A stretch of 64,000 bases of DNA, taken from positions 1,116,001 through 1,180,000 of the forward strand of contig QYRS01000006.1 in NCBI GenBank assembly GCA_006503535.1, given 5' to 3'. This stretch comes from Arthrinium phaeospermum. Taxonomy: Eukaryota > Ascomycota > Sordariomycetes > Amphisphaeriales > Apiosporaceae. The notes below the pieces were generated by a model. It had not been told where the DNA came from. It saw only the letters and a program-made list of their open reading frames with translations, and did no database searches. The stretch's first letter is position 1. Each line of letters opens with the position of its first letter. Of the stretch, positions 47,281 through 58,113 are shown piece by piece. The translations under genes and the position numbers were made by a program.

Positions 47281-50200
47281 CATGAGAGGGGGCCGGGCTG
47301 GCTTGGCTCGCTGGGGGCTGGTGAGAAAAGAAGGATCCAACATGATTGATGTGATTGATGATGCCTTCGACGACTCCACGGAGGTTTTATTAGGTCATGT
47401 TCGCTGCCACAAGTATACCTAGTGCTGTAGCACAGCACACACGGACAGACTCGTGCCCTTCCTGTAATGTATATCTAGAAATTTCCGACCGGGAGGGGCG
47501 GCGAAAACGGAAGCCGACATCGTGTGTGTGTATGTACTTACATAGCAATTGATGTCATGTACTGGAGGTAGGTAGGGATAGGGTAGGTAGGTTAGGTACA
47601 TTGATAGACAACAAGGACCCTGAAGCAAGCAATCAATCAATCATCGATTACGAGACGAGATGAACCCTTTCCAGGGACCACCCGAACCCGACCCTTGATG
47701 TTGCGCTGCGATGCCATTCCGCGCGAGTCAGGAACTTGCCCAAGTCGGCCGTCACGAGGGAGAAAGCTAAAATGAACAAGAGGTTAGATGACTAGATCCC
47801 GCCCGCTGGGATGAAGCTTCAGCACTAAAGCAAGGAACGGGCCAACTAGTCAAACTGCACAGCCTCGAGAGGTACAGCTAGGGAAACATGAATTGGCGCC
47901 GGCTGGTTTTGGATGGGGGGGAAGAAGTGGAGCGGGGGGCCAGCAGATTTGATAGATGCTGGCAGGTCGTCGGAATTACATGCATATTTACATGTATTTG
48001 CGAGAAGGTCGGTCCCCATCCCATGCCGAGCCAACGAACGCAATAAGCGATCGGGTTAAATTAACCAAAAGGCATTTTCGAGAAAGAAAAAAAAAAAAAA
48101 CAAGACCTGTAGTAGTAGGCTGCCGTCGATAAAATGGCGCGACCGTTCCAAAAGTGGATGATGGGGTTGGATTGGGATTAGAAGATCATCAATTGATGGA
48201 TGACTCGGATGGCGAAGGAAGGAGGGCAATCAAGATCGAGCACTTATGAAACGACCTTGTTAATGAAATCCCATCCGCAGCCCTTATCCAGGTCATGGAC
48301 ATGGTCATAAAATCTCCCATGCCTCCCTGCCACTTCACCATACACGGTATCATCCCGAGGGGAGAGAGCCCAAGCGTCTTCCAGTCTGCTTATTGCTCAC
48401 TCAGTCACTCACTCATGCACGCCCAGGCCAGGCCAGGCCAGCCAGGCCATGCCGTGCCGTTGCCATGTCTCGCTCTTCCATGGTGTGATCTGCAAGACCA
48501 GCTCTACAGTAACCCAACGGCGGGCGGCCACAGCCTACGATTTCCCGCCCCGAGGAAACGTACAAGACACAAAAGCCCATGGTCTTTGCTTGCAGCCGGT
48601 TGACGGCTGTCCCAAGCGTTCGACTACTACACAATAAGCGTTCCAAGCGTTCTCTTCTGGCGTCGATCATAGAAGTCAATTGCTAAAGGGCCGTTTGGAG
48701 CCACCAAGGCTTAGGCGTCGATCCGGAATCTCGGCTTTTCTTCGAAGTCCCCTTTTTGTTGTGCACAGCAAACCGCCCTTTGGAGGCAGCAGTATAACTT
48801 TTTAGTCTGGTATCAGGATCCTCCAGTCGGCCGTGTCAGCCGTACAGCAGTACCTCCTTCTTCCTTACTCGGTGATTTCGAACCTTCCTCGGCCTCCATA
48901 GTGACGCCACAAGCGTGTGTCCGATATTGGCGGGTAAAGGCTGGCTCCCCGGGTCACGTACCTTAGGCTAGTTTCATTTTGGGTGACGGCGCCAACACCT
49001 GCAGCAACTACATCTGCAAGCAGCATCCAGCAAGGTGCTCGCACCTGCTCCTCGCCTTAGTGACGATGCCGATTGATCCTACACACATGCACGTCGAGAG
49101 ATGAACCTACTTGGAGGCCTTCTTGGAGGTACAGTAAGCCTGTTTTTGAATTGATCATCCATAACTGATTCCGATGTCGTCCCGTCCTACTACTAAATAC
49201 TCTGCTTGGATGTCTCTCTCCAATGTCCATCCCCCGAGCGAGGCCTAGCGCCCGCATCCCATCCCACATATCTTGTCTATTGTATCAGCAGAACCTTGGT
49301 GCTGGGATGAACGGATCCTGATCCTGATTTTTCTGACTCTGATTCTTCCCGGCCGGATGGATCGGGGATGGGTTGAGCTCGAGCGAGAAACGTCAAACAA
49401 ACATGCATATCCCTTGAAACAGGGAGGATTGGATAGCCTCTTGTTGTCATCTAACGTCACCTACATTATTAGAGATGTACATAGGTGCTTGTCAGTCAGA
49501 TGGAGGCGGAGGCGGGAAAGGGGGTAAAGAAGGAACTGTCAGAAATTGACGACATGGCCCTTGCAGGCATGGCTTCATCAGTACACAATCGTATCATGAC
49601 ACGACTTATGTCAGCCTCGAGTGAGGTTGATCGATTTGATAGATTACAGAACTAGGTAATCGCGGCCCTGCCACTTGTAGTTAGTAACCTTGGGCGAACC
49701 ACGTCGGTCGTTGGTCGAGCGAGCAAGAAAAGCCGCTCGCGGAAACAACAACAACATCAACAACACTTGTTGGATTAATCGACTGATCAATGCTCTCGGA
49801 TCGCCTTCAAGGGGGTGCGGCGGACAACTTTCGAGCAAACAAGTTTCCCCCACAGCCGACCGATCATATCTATCGACGAACCAAGGAAACGCAGAGGTGG
49901 AAACAGATTGTCGACAAGGGGGGTGCGTGGGCGAGAGTGGTGCCGGGTAAGGGGGGGAAGGGCGTGCCCAGGAATTGGAATAGGCATAGCTGTAGAATGC
50001 CTGCCTATAGGAGCGAGAAAAAGATGGGAAATAAGAAAGAAAAAAAGGGCCGCCAACAAAGTACATTACCACATTACCATCCACCACCCACACTTGAGCC
50101 CACTCACACCACACGTGTTTCTTGGTGCCATCATTGGCCTATCCTCCCCCGATGCCCAGCAAGGTTTTATCACGCCGGCTCTGTCTGCTGCCCAGCTTGT

Positions 50201-51593
50201 CGTTTCGGAATTTCGTGATGGTCGTTTACAAGCCGGCTTGCAGCAAGAGGAAGCGGCCAGGACAGAAAGATGCAAGCAAGCCCGGGTGGGGGGTCCAAGT
50301 GTTTCAGGTGGGCCTGGCAATTCAGCCCGTCAACCCAGATCCCTGTAGCAAATTGATGAGCACAAATGTGCTGGTATTTACTGGGTTTAGTGGACTTGGG
50401 TGCGCTACTACAATCAGATAGACTGGACGTTAGTGTCTGTGATGGCCCGTACCTAGAGCCATGCCAATCAATGTCGGGTACCTGTGGCCCCCCGAGCGAG
50501 CCCCCCCCCAGCCATGAATGATGCCATGCGATGTTTCTTCAACCGGAAAAAGTCTATCTGCTGCTGTCGGCAGATAGAAAAAAAGAACCAAATTAGTCGG
50601 TTGGGCTCGGTGTCGAGAAACAAGCAGACGAGGCAACCGAATAAGACGTGAGGTTCAAAAATAAAACCGCGCCACCAGAGAGAGGGATGCAGGATGGATG
50701 ATATTTGTAGGTACATCAGGCAAGGAGAGGTGAGAAAGCAAATGAAGGCACCGGAGCGAAGTGAGAGTGAGCGAGAGCGTGAGAGTGAGAGTGCGTGAGC
50801 GAGCGCGAGAGCGAGTAGCAGCAGCAGCTCAAGCAGCAAGGCACAAGTGCATGTACAAGAGATGTGCATCAGGGGTTAGCGGCGGCCCCCCCAGTTGTTG
50901 TTCCCATGTTTAGATGGGGAGGAGGATCCAAAAACCAAAATGGGCGCAGCCGTTTCTTCCAGGGGAAATTTGCTGCAGCCAGTCAAAGTAGCTCGGGGCG
51001 CGGCCGATTCAAGACTGAGGTCACAGCGGGCGGGTCACGCACGTCTGTCATGGTGCGATGCGCGAGGGCAGCTCTTTGGGCGGCCATGGGTGCTGGGTAG
51101 ACGGGGGTGGGAAAACAATATAATCACCTGCCCGAGGACCATTTTACGCGCGCGAGAGAAAAATCCCTGGAAATGGGTTGCGTCCCCGTCCAGCCATTCG
51201 TTCGCTCATTGTGTTTCTTTCCCCTGACTAACAAACTGACCTGACTTGGGAAAATCTACCCGTCCAACGACCTCGTGTTGACTTTCCTCTTCCCGCCCGG
51301 TGTTGTCTTGGTTGCTCCCTAAACCCAACCTGCCACTGCACCGCACCGCACCGTCAATCCATCTCCATCTTTGGTTTTGGTCCTCAATAATTCCTCTTCC
51401 CGACTAGCCCTCGATTTGGTCGGCTCACCGTTTCACTGCCTATCGTATCCCTCCTTCACCACACACTCGTTTTTTTCGCTTTGTATTGTCGAGCTCGCTG
51501 CTACGCCCGCCCGGTAGTAGCCAGCCAGGCCTGATCCTGAATAGTGCACCATTGAATAATAGAGCGAGAATCGCCGGTCGGAGTCGGGCCAAA

Positions 51594-53489
51594 ATGGATC
51601 AAATGGACACCTCGGATCCCTCGAGGATATTGGAGCAGGCAAGGAAACATCTCGAGGCGCTCAAGCAGGCCGGCCTGTCGCGTGAAGCTCTGCTTGCCCT
51701 GCTCGAGGAGGATTGCCCGCCACAACAGCAACAGCAGCAATTACAGCAGCAGCAGCAGCAACAACATCAGCAGCAGCAGCAACAATTACAGCAACAACAG
51801 CAACAGGTGCAGCAAGTGCAGCAGGTGCAACAGGTGCAACAAATACAGCAGGTACAGCAGCAACAACAGCAGCAGCACCCGCAGCTATCACCTACGCCCT
51901 CACAACACTCGCCTCAACAGCAGCAGCTCTTACAACCACCGACGCCACAGCCGCAACAGCAGCAGCTACAACAGCAGCAACAGCAATCCCAACCACCACA
52001 CCCGGCTGTCGAAGGTACGGGGCCACAGCCCCAGACCCCAGCGGGTCGTTCTGAAGATGTTGCTAAGTATGTAGCTCAAGCAGCTCCCACGTTCGCTATT
52101 CCAAACTACAATTTCGTTCCCTCGCACCAAATACGATCATCCATTTCCTCCACGGCCTCGACGAGCTCGGGCCACGATAGCATATTGTCTAATGCAACCG
52201 GCAAAAGCTCCGTTTCCTCCATCGGCGGACCATTCGGACGGGGCGCCACGCCCTCCATCATCACGGAAGCCCGCTACTGGTGCACCTCCTGCGACAAGAC
52301 CTTCAAGCGCAAGTTTGACTGGAAGCGGCACGAAGAGGAGTTCCACGAGCGATGGCGGAAATACCCCTGCCCCAACTGCAACCAGAGCTTCTGGGGTCCT
52401 AACACTTTCAACCAGCACCACAAGTCCGCCCATGGCTGCAAGACTTGCCCGCACTCCGATGCCGTCGTCAAGTACATGATGAAGCGGAGGGCCTGGGGAT
52501 GCGGCTTCTGTGCCGCCATGCACGGTAAGCTCGAGAAGCACTACGAACACGTCGCACAGCATTTCGAGGCCGGCAACACCAAGAACGACTGGATGCACTC
52601 CAACGTCATCTACGGCCTGCTGCACCAGCCCCTCGTCCTGGAGGCATGGCGAGAGCTCCTCATCCGCAAGGAGGGCAAGTTCAACGGCCATCAGCCATCC
52701 TTCAGCTGGGACCTCGACAACACCGGCAGAGCACAGGGCTACGTCGAGAACGAACACCCCGGCCACCTGCAGGACTTTTTGGAGTTCTTTGACGGATCCA
52801 AGGAGACCGCCGAGAAGATTGCACGGTGCGCCTGGGGCTACTGCCATATCGTCTTGATGCCGCGGCCCCAATCGACCCCGAGCGTCATGCAGTCGATCCC
52901 TCCGCCGCCGCCGCAGCAGGAATCGTTCCCACCATCACCGACGGACGGTGGTAACAACCACACGCAAGTACTGATCACGAGCCAGAGCCGAGGTCTGAGA
53001 CGAGTGGCCTCTACATGTCTGAAGCCCATCAGCAGGCGACCCAGCCGCAGGATCTCTTCATCGTCGGCAGCCACGGCCGAGTTCCACGATCGCACCCCGA
53101 GGATGACGCTCACGCCGCCCATGGAGCAAGACCCTAACAACTCTTTTAATATGTTTATTTCACCACCGCCGGTTCCTTCGCAACATATGCAGCCGGAACC
53201 GATGCAAATAGTTACATCACGCCCCTTGTCTCTGAACAAGGAGCTCCCACCAGCACCACTCGTGCCCTCTCCTATGGATATGGATTTCAACATGAACATG
53301 TTCTCCCCCGACGGCAGCGCGCAGATGATGAAGCCGCACGGCATGGCCGAAGACTGGCACAGCATGTCGAGCTTGTCGAGTACACTCATTGAGGATCAAC
53401 CGATGACAGACCCGGGAATGGGAGGCCAGCCCCAACCCGTCTTTCCGGTGAACTGGGAAGACCTGAACCATTTCGGGCAGCACAGGTAG
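51594..53489 (+). CDS. C2H2 zinc-finger protein with a polyglutamine tract, 631 aa
   Basis: A single exon. The ATG at 51594 is the first in frame; sequence upstream is open but has no ATG. A short helical N-terminus (about 1-42, SRILEQARKHLEALKQAGLS) is followed by a long Gln-rich tract (about 43-140) encoded by mixed CAG/CAA, with Val, Pro and His interruptions. The fingers are WCTSCDKTFKRKFDWKRH (about 228-250) and YPCPNCNQSFWGPNTF (about 257-280). A further Cys/His group follows (CKTCPHS, CGFCAAMHGKLEKHYEHVAQHF), then a conserved helical block (about 340-420). The rest is Pro/Ser/Met-rich and disordered. This looks like a nuclear transcription regulator; targets are unknown. The Gln tract may vary in length between strains. 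Confidence 0.88.
   Translation: MDQMDTSDPSRILEQARKHLEALKQAGLSREALLALLEEDCPPQQQQQQLQQQQQQQHQQQQQQLQQQQQQVQQVQQVQQVQQIQQVQQQQQQQHPQLSPTPSQHSPQQQQLLQPPTPQPQQQQLQQQQQQSQPPHPAVEGTGPQPQTPAGRSEDVAKYVAQAAPTFAIPNYNFVPSHQIRSSISSTASTSSGHDSILSNATGKSSVSSIGGPFGRGATPSIITEARYWCTSCDKTFKRKFDWKRHEEEFHERWRKYPCPNCNQSFWGPNTFNQHHKSAHGCKTCPHSDAVVKYMMKRRAWGCGFCAAMHGKLEKHYEHVAQHFEAGNTKNDWMHSNVIYGLLHQPLVLEAWRELLIRKEGKFNGHQPSFSWDLDNTGRAQGYVENEHPGHLQDFLEFFDGSKETAEKIARCAWGYCHIVLMPRPQSTPSVMQSIPPPPPQQESFPPSPTDGGNNHTQVLITSQSRGLRRVASTCLKPISRRPSRRISSSSAATAEFHDRTPRMTLTPPMEQDPNNSFNMFISPPPVPSQHMQPEPMQIVTSRPLSLNKELPPAPLVPSPMDMDFNMNMFSPDGSAQMMKPHGMAEDWHSMSSLSSTLIEDQPMTDPGMGGQPQPVFPVNWEDLNHFGQHR
51721..51995 (+). repeat. CAG/CAA repeat encoding polyglutamine
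   Basis: Glutamine codons make up most of this stretch, interrupted by Leu, His, Val and Pro codons. A sub-block (about 51806-51860) repeats a 9-base unit encoding Gln-Val-Gln or Gln-Gln-Val. Mixed CAA and CAG suggests age rather than a fresh expansion. Confidence 0.9.
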
Positions 53490-55264
53490 CAGCAGTAGTA
53501 ATAGGGGGTTTTTAGGAATGGAAAAAACATCAACAACGCGCGTCTTCTACTTTTTACCGGATGATAAGGGGGTTGCGGCGGCGACAGCCCGAGAACACGA
53601 GAGAGAGAGAGAGAGAGCGAGAGAACAGGGGGTTGTATCGATGAGAGATGATCATTCGAAGTGGGGTGCATCCGCAACACAGAGTCTGCTGCTGTTGCAA
53701 TCGCACCCACGTGTATAAATATAGTGTCTGATTACTTTTATATGGGAGTGGGCGGTGATCTGGAGGAGGATGGAGTGACGGACGGAAGGAAGATTTGGGG
53801 GCCAGCAACTTGGGAAACTGGGACTGGTAACTTGGTATATTTCGCCCTTTCGTTTTTTGTGAGCGAAAAGCTATGTAATGTAATGATACCATTGATGATT
53901 TGATTGATACCAAGCACACAATCTATATATAATAGCTATGGTTACTCAAAGCAGCGAGCGAGCGAATATCAGTCAAGCAACGTGTCAGCAGGGGAGAGAT
54001 GGAGAGATGGTGACTAGACTACATATCGAATGAAGAAGACGTTATTTTCTTTCTTATTCTCCATGAACTCGGTCCGCTGTACTCCGTACCAGACTGCATT
54101 ATGTGAAGCTGATGGAAGCCCTTTTTGTCGTTTCTGACGCCTAACTTGTAAACCATCAATGGGTTTGCTGGGATATGGTGCTTGTTGATGCCAGACGGGG
54201 ATCTCTCGCATCTACAAAATGATTGCCGAGTCTGCCTGCCTTTGGATGTTGATCACCAATGTTTCGCCGATCTGTTTCATTGGCATGTGGGGTCTGGTCG
54301 AAACATCCCGTCATTCAAACGGAGGACGCCGAGCTTCCAGGACGGGCGAGGGGAGCAATCTCGCTCTCTCTCGCTCTGTCGATTCGAGGGTGTGGGTAAT
54401 GTCCGACTAGGCAAACGATGACATTTTCCTCAGTGTCGGTGGGGGAGATATCCGACCGAGGTAGGTATGTAAGCAGACCATGGGAGACAAGTCCCGGTTT
54501 CTGCAAGGGAATGAATAATGAAAGAGAGATGATGGATGCGACGTCCAATATGTAACATAATCGGTGCCGGCCCCTCGGTGTTCCGCCCCCAAATGCCTGG
54601 CAGTGGACGGCCCCCCGTTGTTGCATGTCTCGCTCCAGCTCGCCTCCGGTGATTCAATGTCTTACCTACATCCTAACGTTATCTAACCTTTTTTTTTCTT
54701 TCTCTGTCTCCTTCTGCAACCTTCTCACCCCTCGCTCCACCACACCACCCCATCACACCCAACATACAGCCACCAACCAGGGTGAGCATCTGCCGGCAGC
54801 AGCAGCGCGGTTAAGGCGCTGCTGTCTGCTGTTCCCCGGCGGTTAAGGCTGCATATGGGCGGTACATTTTGCTGACACAATTGCCTCGTGTTGGTGGGGA
54901 AGAGATTGATCTTTTTCAGCTCTTCTTGGCTGCTCCCTCTCCCTCTTTCACACACTTTCACACACTTGCTCATTTCTCGCTCTCCTCGGCGAGCCTGATC
55001 CTCATCTGTCGACCGACGAACTGCAGCATGCAGCCACACCTGAAACTCTCCCAAGCAATATCATCAATCTACTATGGTTCCTCGGGCCGCGGTCATTTCA
55101 CCCCCCTTTCTTATCTTTTTCCCCCGCCCGCCCTGGGAGTAGAAAGTTAAGGCCGCGGCAGAGGCAGAGACATGCATCATGCAGCACTGACAGGAAAGTA
55201 CCTATTGCAGCCAGACCTCTACCTACTATCCAACCTTACGCCCGCCCTGTCTCGCGTGGACGCC
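53490..55264. other. Intergenic region with GA microsatellite
   Basis: Contains a GA/AG run (about 53599-53630), probably in the zinc-finger gene's 3' UTR, and a pyrimidine tract at about 54685-54740. The tract is followed by a possible non-coding exon end (CCAG before GTGAGC near 54780). No supportable coding sequence. Confidence 0.45.
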
Positions 55265-55618
55265 ATGGATGCGTATGCGTATCAGAGACAAAAAGCTGCG
55301 CAAGCAAGACATGCCCAAACCCATGGGAATTTGGGGTCCGCCGCGCAGCAGAGCAACTACTACGTTGCCCTGCCAAGTGAGTATGGACAATCTCGGGTAT
55401 TTCATATCGATGTGTGATGAGTATGTGTAGCCCGGTCAGGCTGGGGCTGTCGGCACTGGACTTTCCCGCAAGTCTCTACTTCTCCGTCGTTACTCTCGCT
55501 TTTTCTTTCAGCTCGGCTCAGACCATGCTGTGCCCCTGCGAGCGACACCTGCGGATGTTGCAGCACACACAGTCATCCGTTTCCAGTTTTTCGCCCTCTT
55601 TCCCCCCGCGGGCTGTGA
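55265..55618 (+). CDS. Possible small protein, 72 aa, two exons
   Basis: The start ATG at 55265 has strong context (GCCATGG). Exon 1 (55265-55376) gives MDAYAYQRQKAAQARHAQTH, then a Gly/Gln/Ser/Tyr stretch. The GTGAGT donor at 55377 and a pyrimidine-rich TTCTTTCAG acceptor ending at 55511 define a 135-nt intron. Exon 2 (55512-55618) continues in frame with five Cys (PCCAPAS, CGCC) and ends at TGA. An upstream CAG at about 55218 may close an intron in the leader. Codon content of exon 1 is coding-like; exon 2 is less convincing, and other frames of it are also open. I do not recognise the product. The exon could instead belong to a longer gene. Confidence 0.35.
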
Positions 55619-57269
55619 TGCGTAATGCATCCTTCTGAAATTAGGTTTTCTCTCCTCTTGATGTTGTCCCCCTCTCGTCAGCAGAATCCCCCCAGACTGT
55701 TCATGCCACCCACACCCGCTCCACGCGGCTGCGGACGAACACACGCAGAGAGGGGTACAGTCAGAATGTCCATCTCTCTCCATGCGTCTCCTCCCCATAG
55801 GGCTGTGTGCAACGTGAATCCTTCCAGATTTAGATTCCTGGCCATTGGCCCGATTCTCGCCTGTGAGGCCGTCATCCTCGTCGCCTCTCGCTCACTCCTT
55901 GTCGTCTAAAGCACTCTGCATACCGAGCAACAGTTTGCGCGGTTGCTTCCGCGTCTCGTCGTCCATGCCCGCCCTCCACTACCACCAAATGGACAGTCAG
56001 CAATGCGAACATGACAGGACGGGTCGTTCCTTGCTTATATCTCCTCTCTGCTATAGAACCAGACGAGTGGCCAGCAAGCGGCCGCAGGCGCGCTTAGCCG
56101 CCCAGTGATCTGTGGTGCTTTAGTCTGACTTGCAGCAGCACCATCAGCCATCCGAGCAAGCCCCTCAACGGCTTTGCTCCTTGTCTCACCACGTCAGCCC
56201 TTAGTGTTTTCTTCGTGCTGCTTGCTCTTCTACTGTTACTATGGCCGACGCGGTATTCCGGCTGCATATTCCCGGGTCTTCCTCCCCCACCCCCACAGGC
56301 ACACATACACACCCGTCACCCACCCCATCGCCACCGCCCACCACCTTGCAAGGGTGACGCGTGGGCAGCCAAGTAGGCTGGGGCCAGGGTGCTTCTGCCA
56401 GGATCGAGCTGTCGGCCCCCAAAACGTGGTTCTTGCTGCTGCCGTCGTTGATGAGGCTCCTAGAATGCTACTTCACACCGGTACGGCATCGCCTACCTTC
56501 CCCCCAGGCGCACCATGCAGGTTACTAGCTGCTGCTGCTGTGCTGGGCTGGGAACGAGCCGGCGAATGAGCATCGTTCCTGTCGCCTGCCTGTACTTTCG
56601 GTCCGTTTTTGGGTCTATAGTTAGTAATAACGATCGCGGACCGTTGGCCAAACTGGGAAGGAGAGCGACGGGGGAGCACGAAATGAAAAGGACGTCAAGG
56701 GTGATGGTGACGGTGGTGGTGTTGGATTACCACAAGCTTTTGGGGGGAGGACGACAGGAGGATGGATGGATGGGTGCAAGGTCGCGTCCAACACGTACAG
56801 TACACACTTTTGAAAAAGATATGTTTGGGGTTGATGCCGTCAGCTTCGTTGCTGGATGCCGTTGTTGGTGATGGATGGGGAGACATGTGCTTGCTGACAT
56901 GCGTACAGGGTGTGGACATGGGGTATATAACGGGTCTGTATCCTGTTGACATGGCTGGTGATCCTGCCCGACTTCTTGGATTGATAAACCAGAGATCTTA
57001 TACATATCAAGTCACCTACAACTACATATTCCTACTAAAACCCGTCTTCGCGACGCGCTTGCTAGCTTCAAGGACCTGCTACACCACTGAGCACCCACGA
57101 GACATATCGGCATTGCAAGCCACCGCATTCATCACCAGACACTTCCCGATTACTTGCCTACCGCTTTACACGACCCCGGCAGTCCATTCACTCGGACTCC
57201 ACGCGTCCACTCCATCTGCTCCCTCATCATCATCAACCACCACCGGCCAAAGCTCTCCCAGCCGCCAAG
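55619..57269. other. Intergenic region with a TATA box near its right end
   Basis: About 1.65 kb without a supportable gene; frames are short on both strands. TATATAA at 56924-56930 may be the core promoter of the small gene at 57270. Confidence 0.4.
56924..56930 (+). promoter_or_regulatory. Candidate TATA box for the small gene at 57270
   Basis: TATATAA lies 340 bases before the ATG, which would leave a leader of about 300 nt. It is the only good TATA match nearby. Confidence 0.3.
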
Positions 57270-57497
57270 ATGGGCCACTCCTCCGCCACCATGATGTCTT
57301 CCACGTCAGATAAGAAGAAGTCGTCGCCAAAGCACTCGGACCGTGAGTCGAGGTCGAGAGTGGGCGACTGGCTTCAGGAAGATGCCCGCGAGGCTCCCTG
57401 GAGCTCGGAGAACAGAAGGTCCGACGAGAAGCACTCGTCATCGAGCCGCCATGGCGACAAGAAGCACAAGTCCGGCGGCGGCGGCAAGAGGCACTGA
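57270..57497 (+). CDS. Small hydrophilic Ser/Lys/His-rich protein, 75 aa
   Basis: A single exon with ATG in good context (AAGATGG). The product is almost entirely Ser, Lys, Arg, His and Asp, with one aromatic patch (VGDWLQEDAREAPWSS) and a Gly-rich basic end (KSGGGGKRH). It has no signal peptide, Cys or membrane segment. It looks intrinsically disordered, perhaps a stress-type or nucleic-acid-associated small protein; that is inference. The 3' side soon becomes low complexity. A second ATG at 57291 is possible. Support comes from coding-like composition and the upstream TATA and CT-rich leader, not from a recognised family. Confidence 0.5.
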   Translation: MGHSSATMMSSTSDKKKSSPKHSDRESRSRVGDWLQEDAREAPWSSENRRSDEKHSSSSRHGDKKHKSGGGGKRH

Positions 57498-58113
57498 ATT
57501 GACTTATCGTCAGACTGCCTCTTGTTCTTCTATCCGTCGTTACCTTTCTGTGAGCTCCACGGGAGCTGTTATTGGATCGGCCCGTGTTTACCTGGGGTTG
57601 CTCCATTGCGCGCGCGCGAGAGAGAGATCGCGAGTTGGTCTCGCACGCGAAAATGTTGGGGATTGAACATTTTCGAGCGTTCTAAATCGTCCCTGCCAGT
57701 TGAGAAGGGAATTGGGGGAAGTAAGACGCATTTGCGGCGGCAGAGGCCTATGGCTCGGGCCAGAGAGAGAAGGGGGAGAGGGGGACGAGTGTATTATGGT
57801 AATTCTTCTTGGTTTTTTTCTTCTTCACATTCTATTTTCTATTATGTACGATTCTGTACCACTATCCATTCTTTTGTACTTTATTTTTCACTTTCTCTTA
57901 TTGCATTTTCACTGTACTTTCATTGTATTTTCAATACGCAGGAACGATGGAATGAGGACAGCCTTACGACAAAACACACCTAGCCGGGACGGAATGAACA
58001 AGGATATACGCCAGAGATAGAATACCCCTTTAGACTAAAGCTTGAATTACGAATGTACTATTATCTGTAAACGTCTCTCGTTCTGTACTGTGATCAAAGG
58101 GAAGTGGGTAGCT
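57498..58113. other. Intergenic region between convergent genes
   Basis: A CG/GA patch (GCGCGCGCGAGAGAGAG, about 57608-57625) and a T-rich stretch (about 57800-57940) that looks like 3' UTR. No gene seen. Confidence 0.5.

Larger units (their letters stand above)
45286..51593. other. Gene-poor 6.3-kb region
   Basis: No supportable protein gene. Contents are a 203-bp MITE (46034-46236), a TATG microsatellite (about 47248-47280), a CCAGG-rich patch (about 48422-48452), a 16-base A run (about 48090-48105) and a GA/GAGC-rich low-complexity patch (about 50755-50820). The last 400 bases before 51594 are CT-rich and look like the promoter and leader of the zinc-finger gene. Overlapping short frames occur on both strands but lack splice or domain support. 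Confidence 0.5.
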
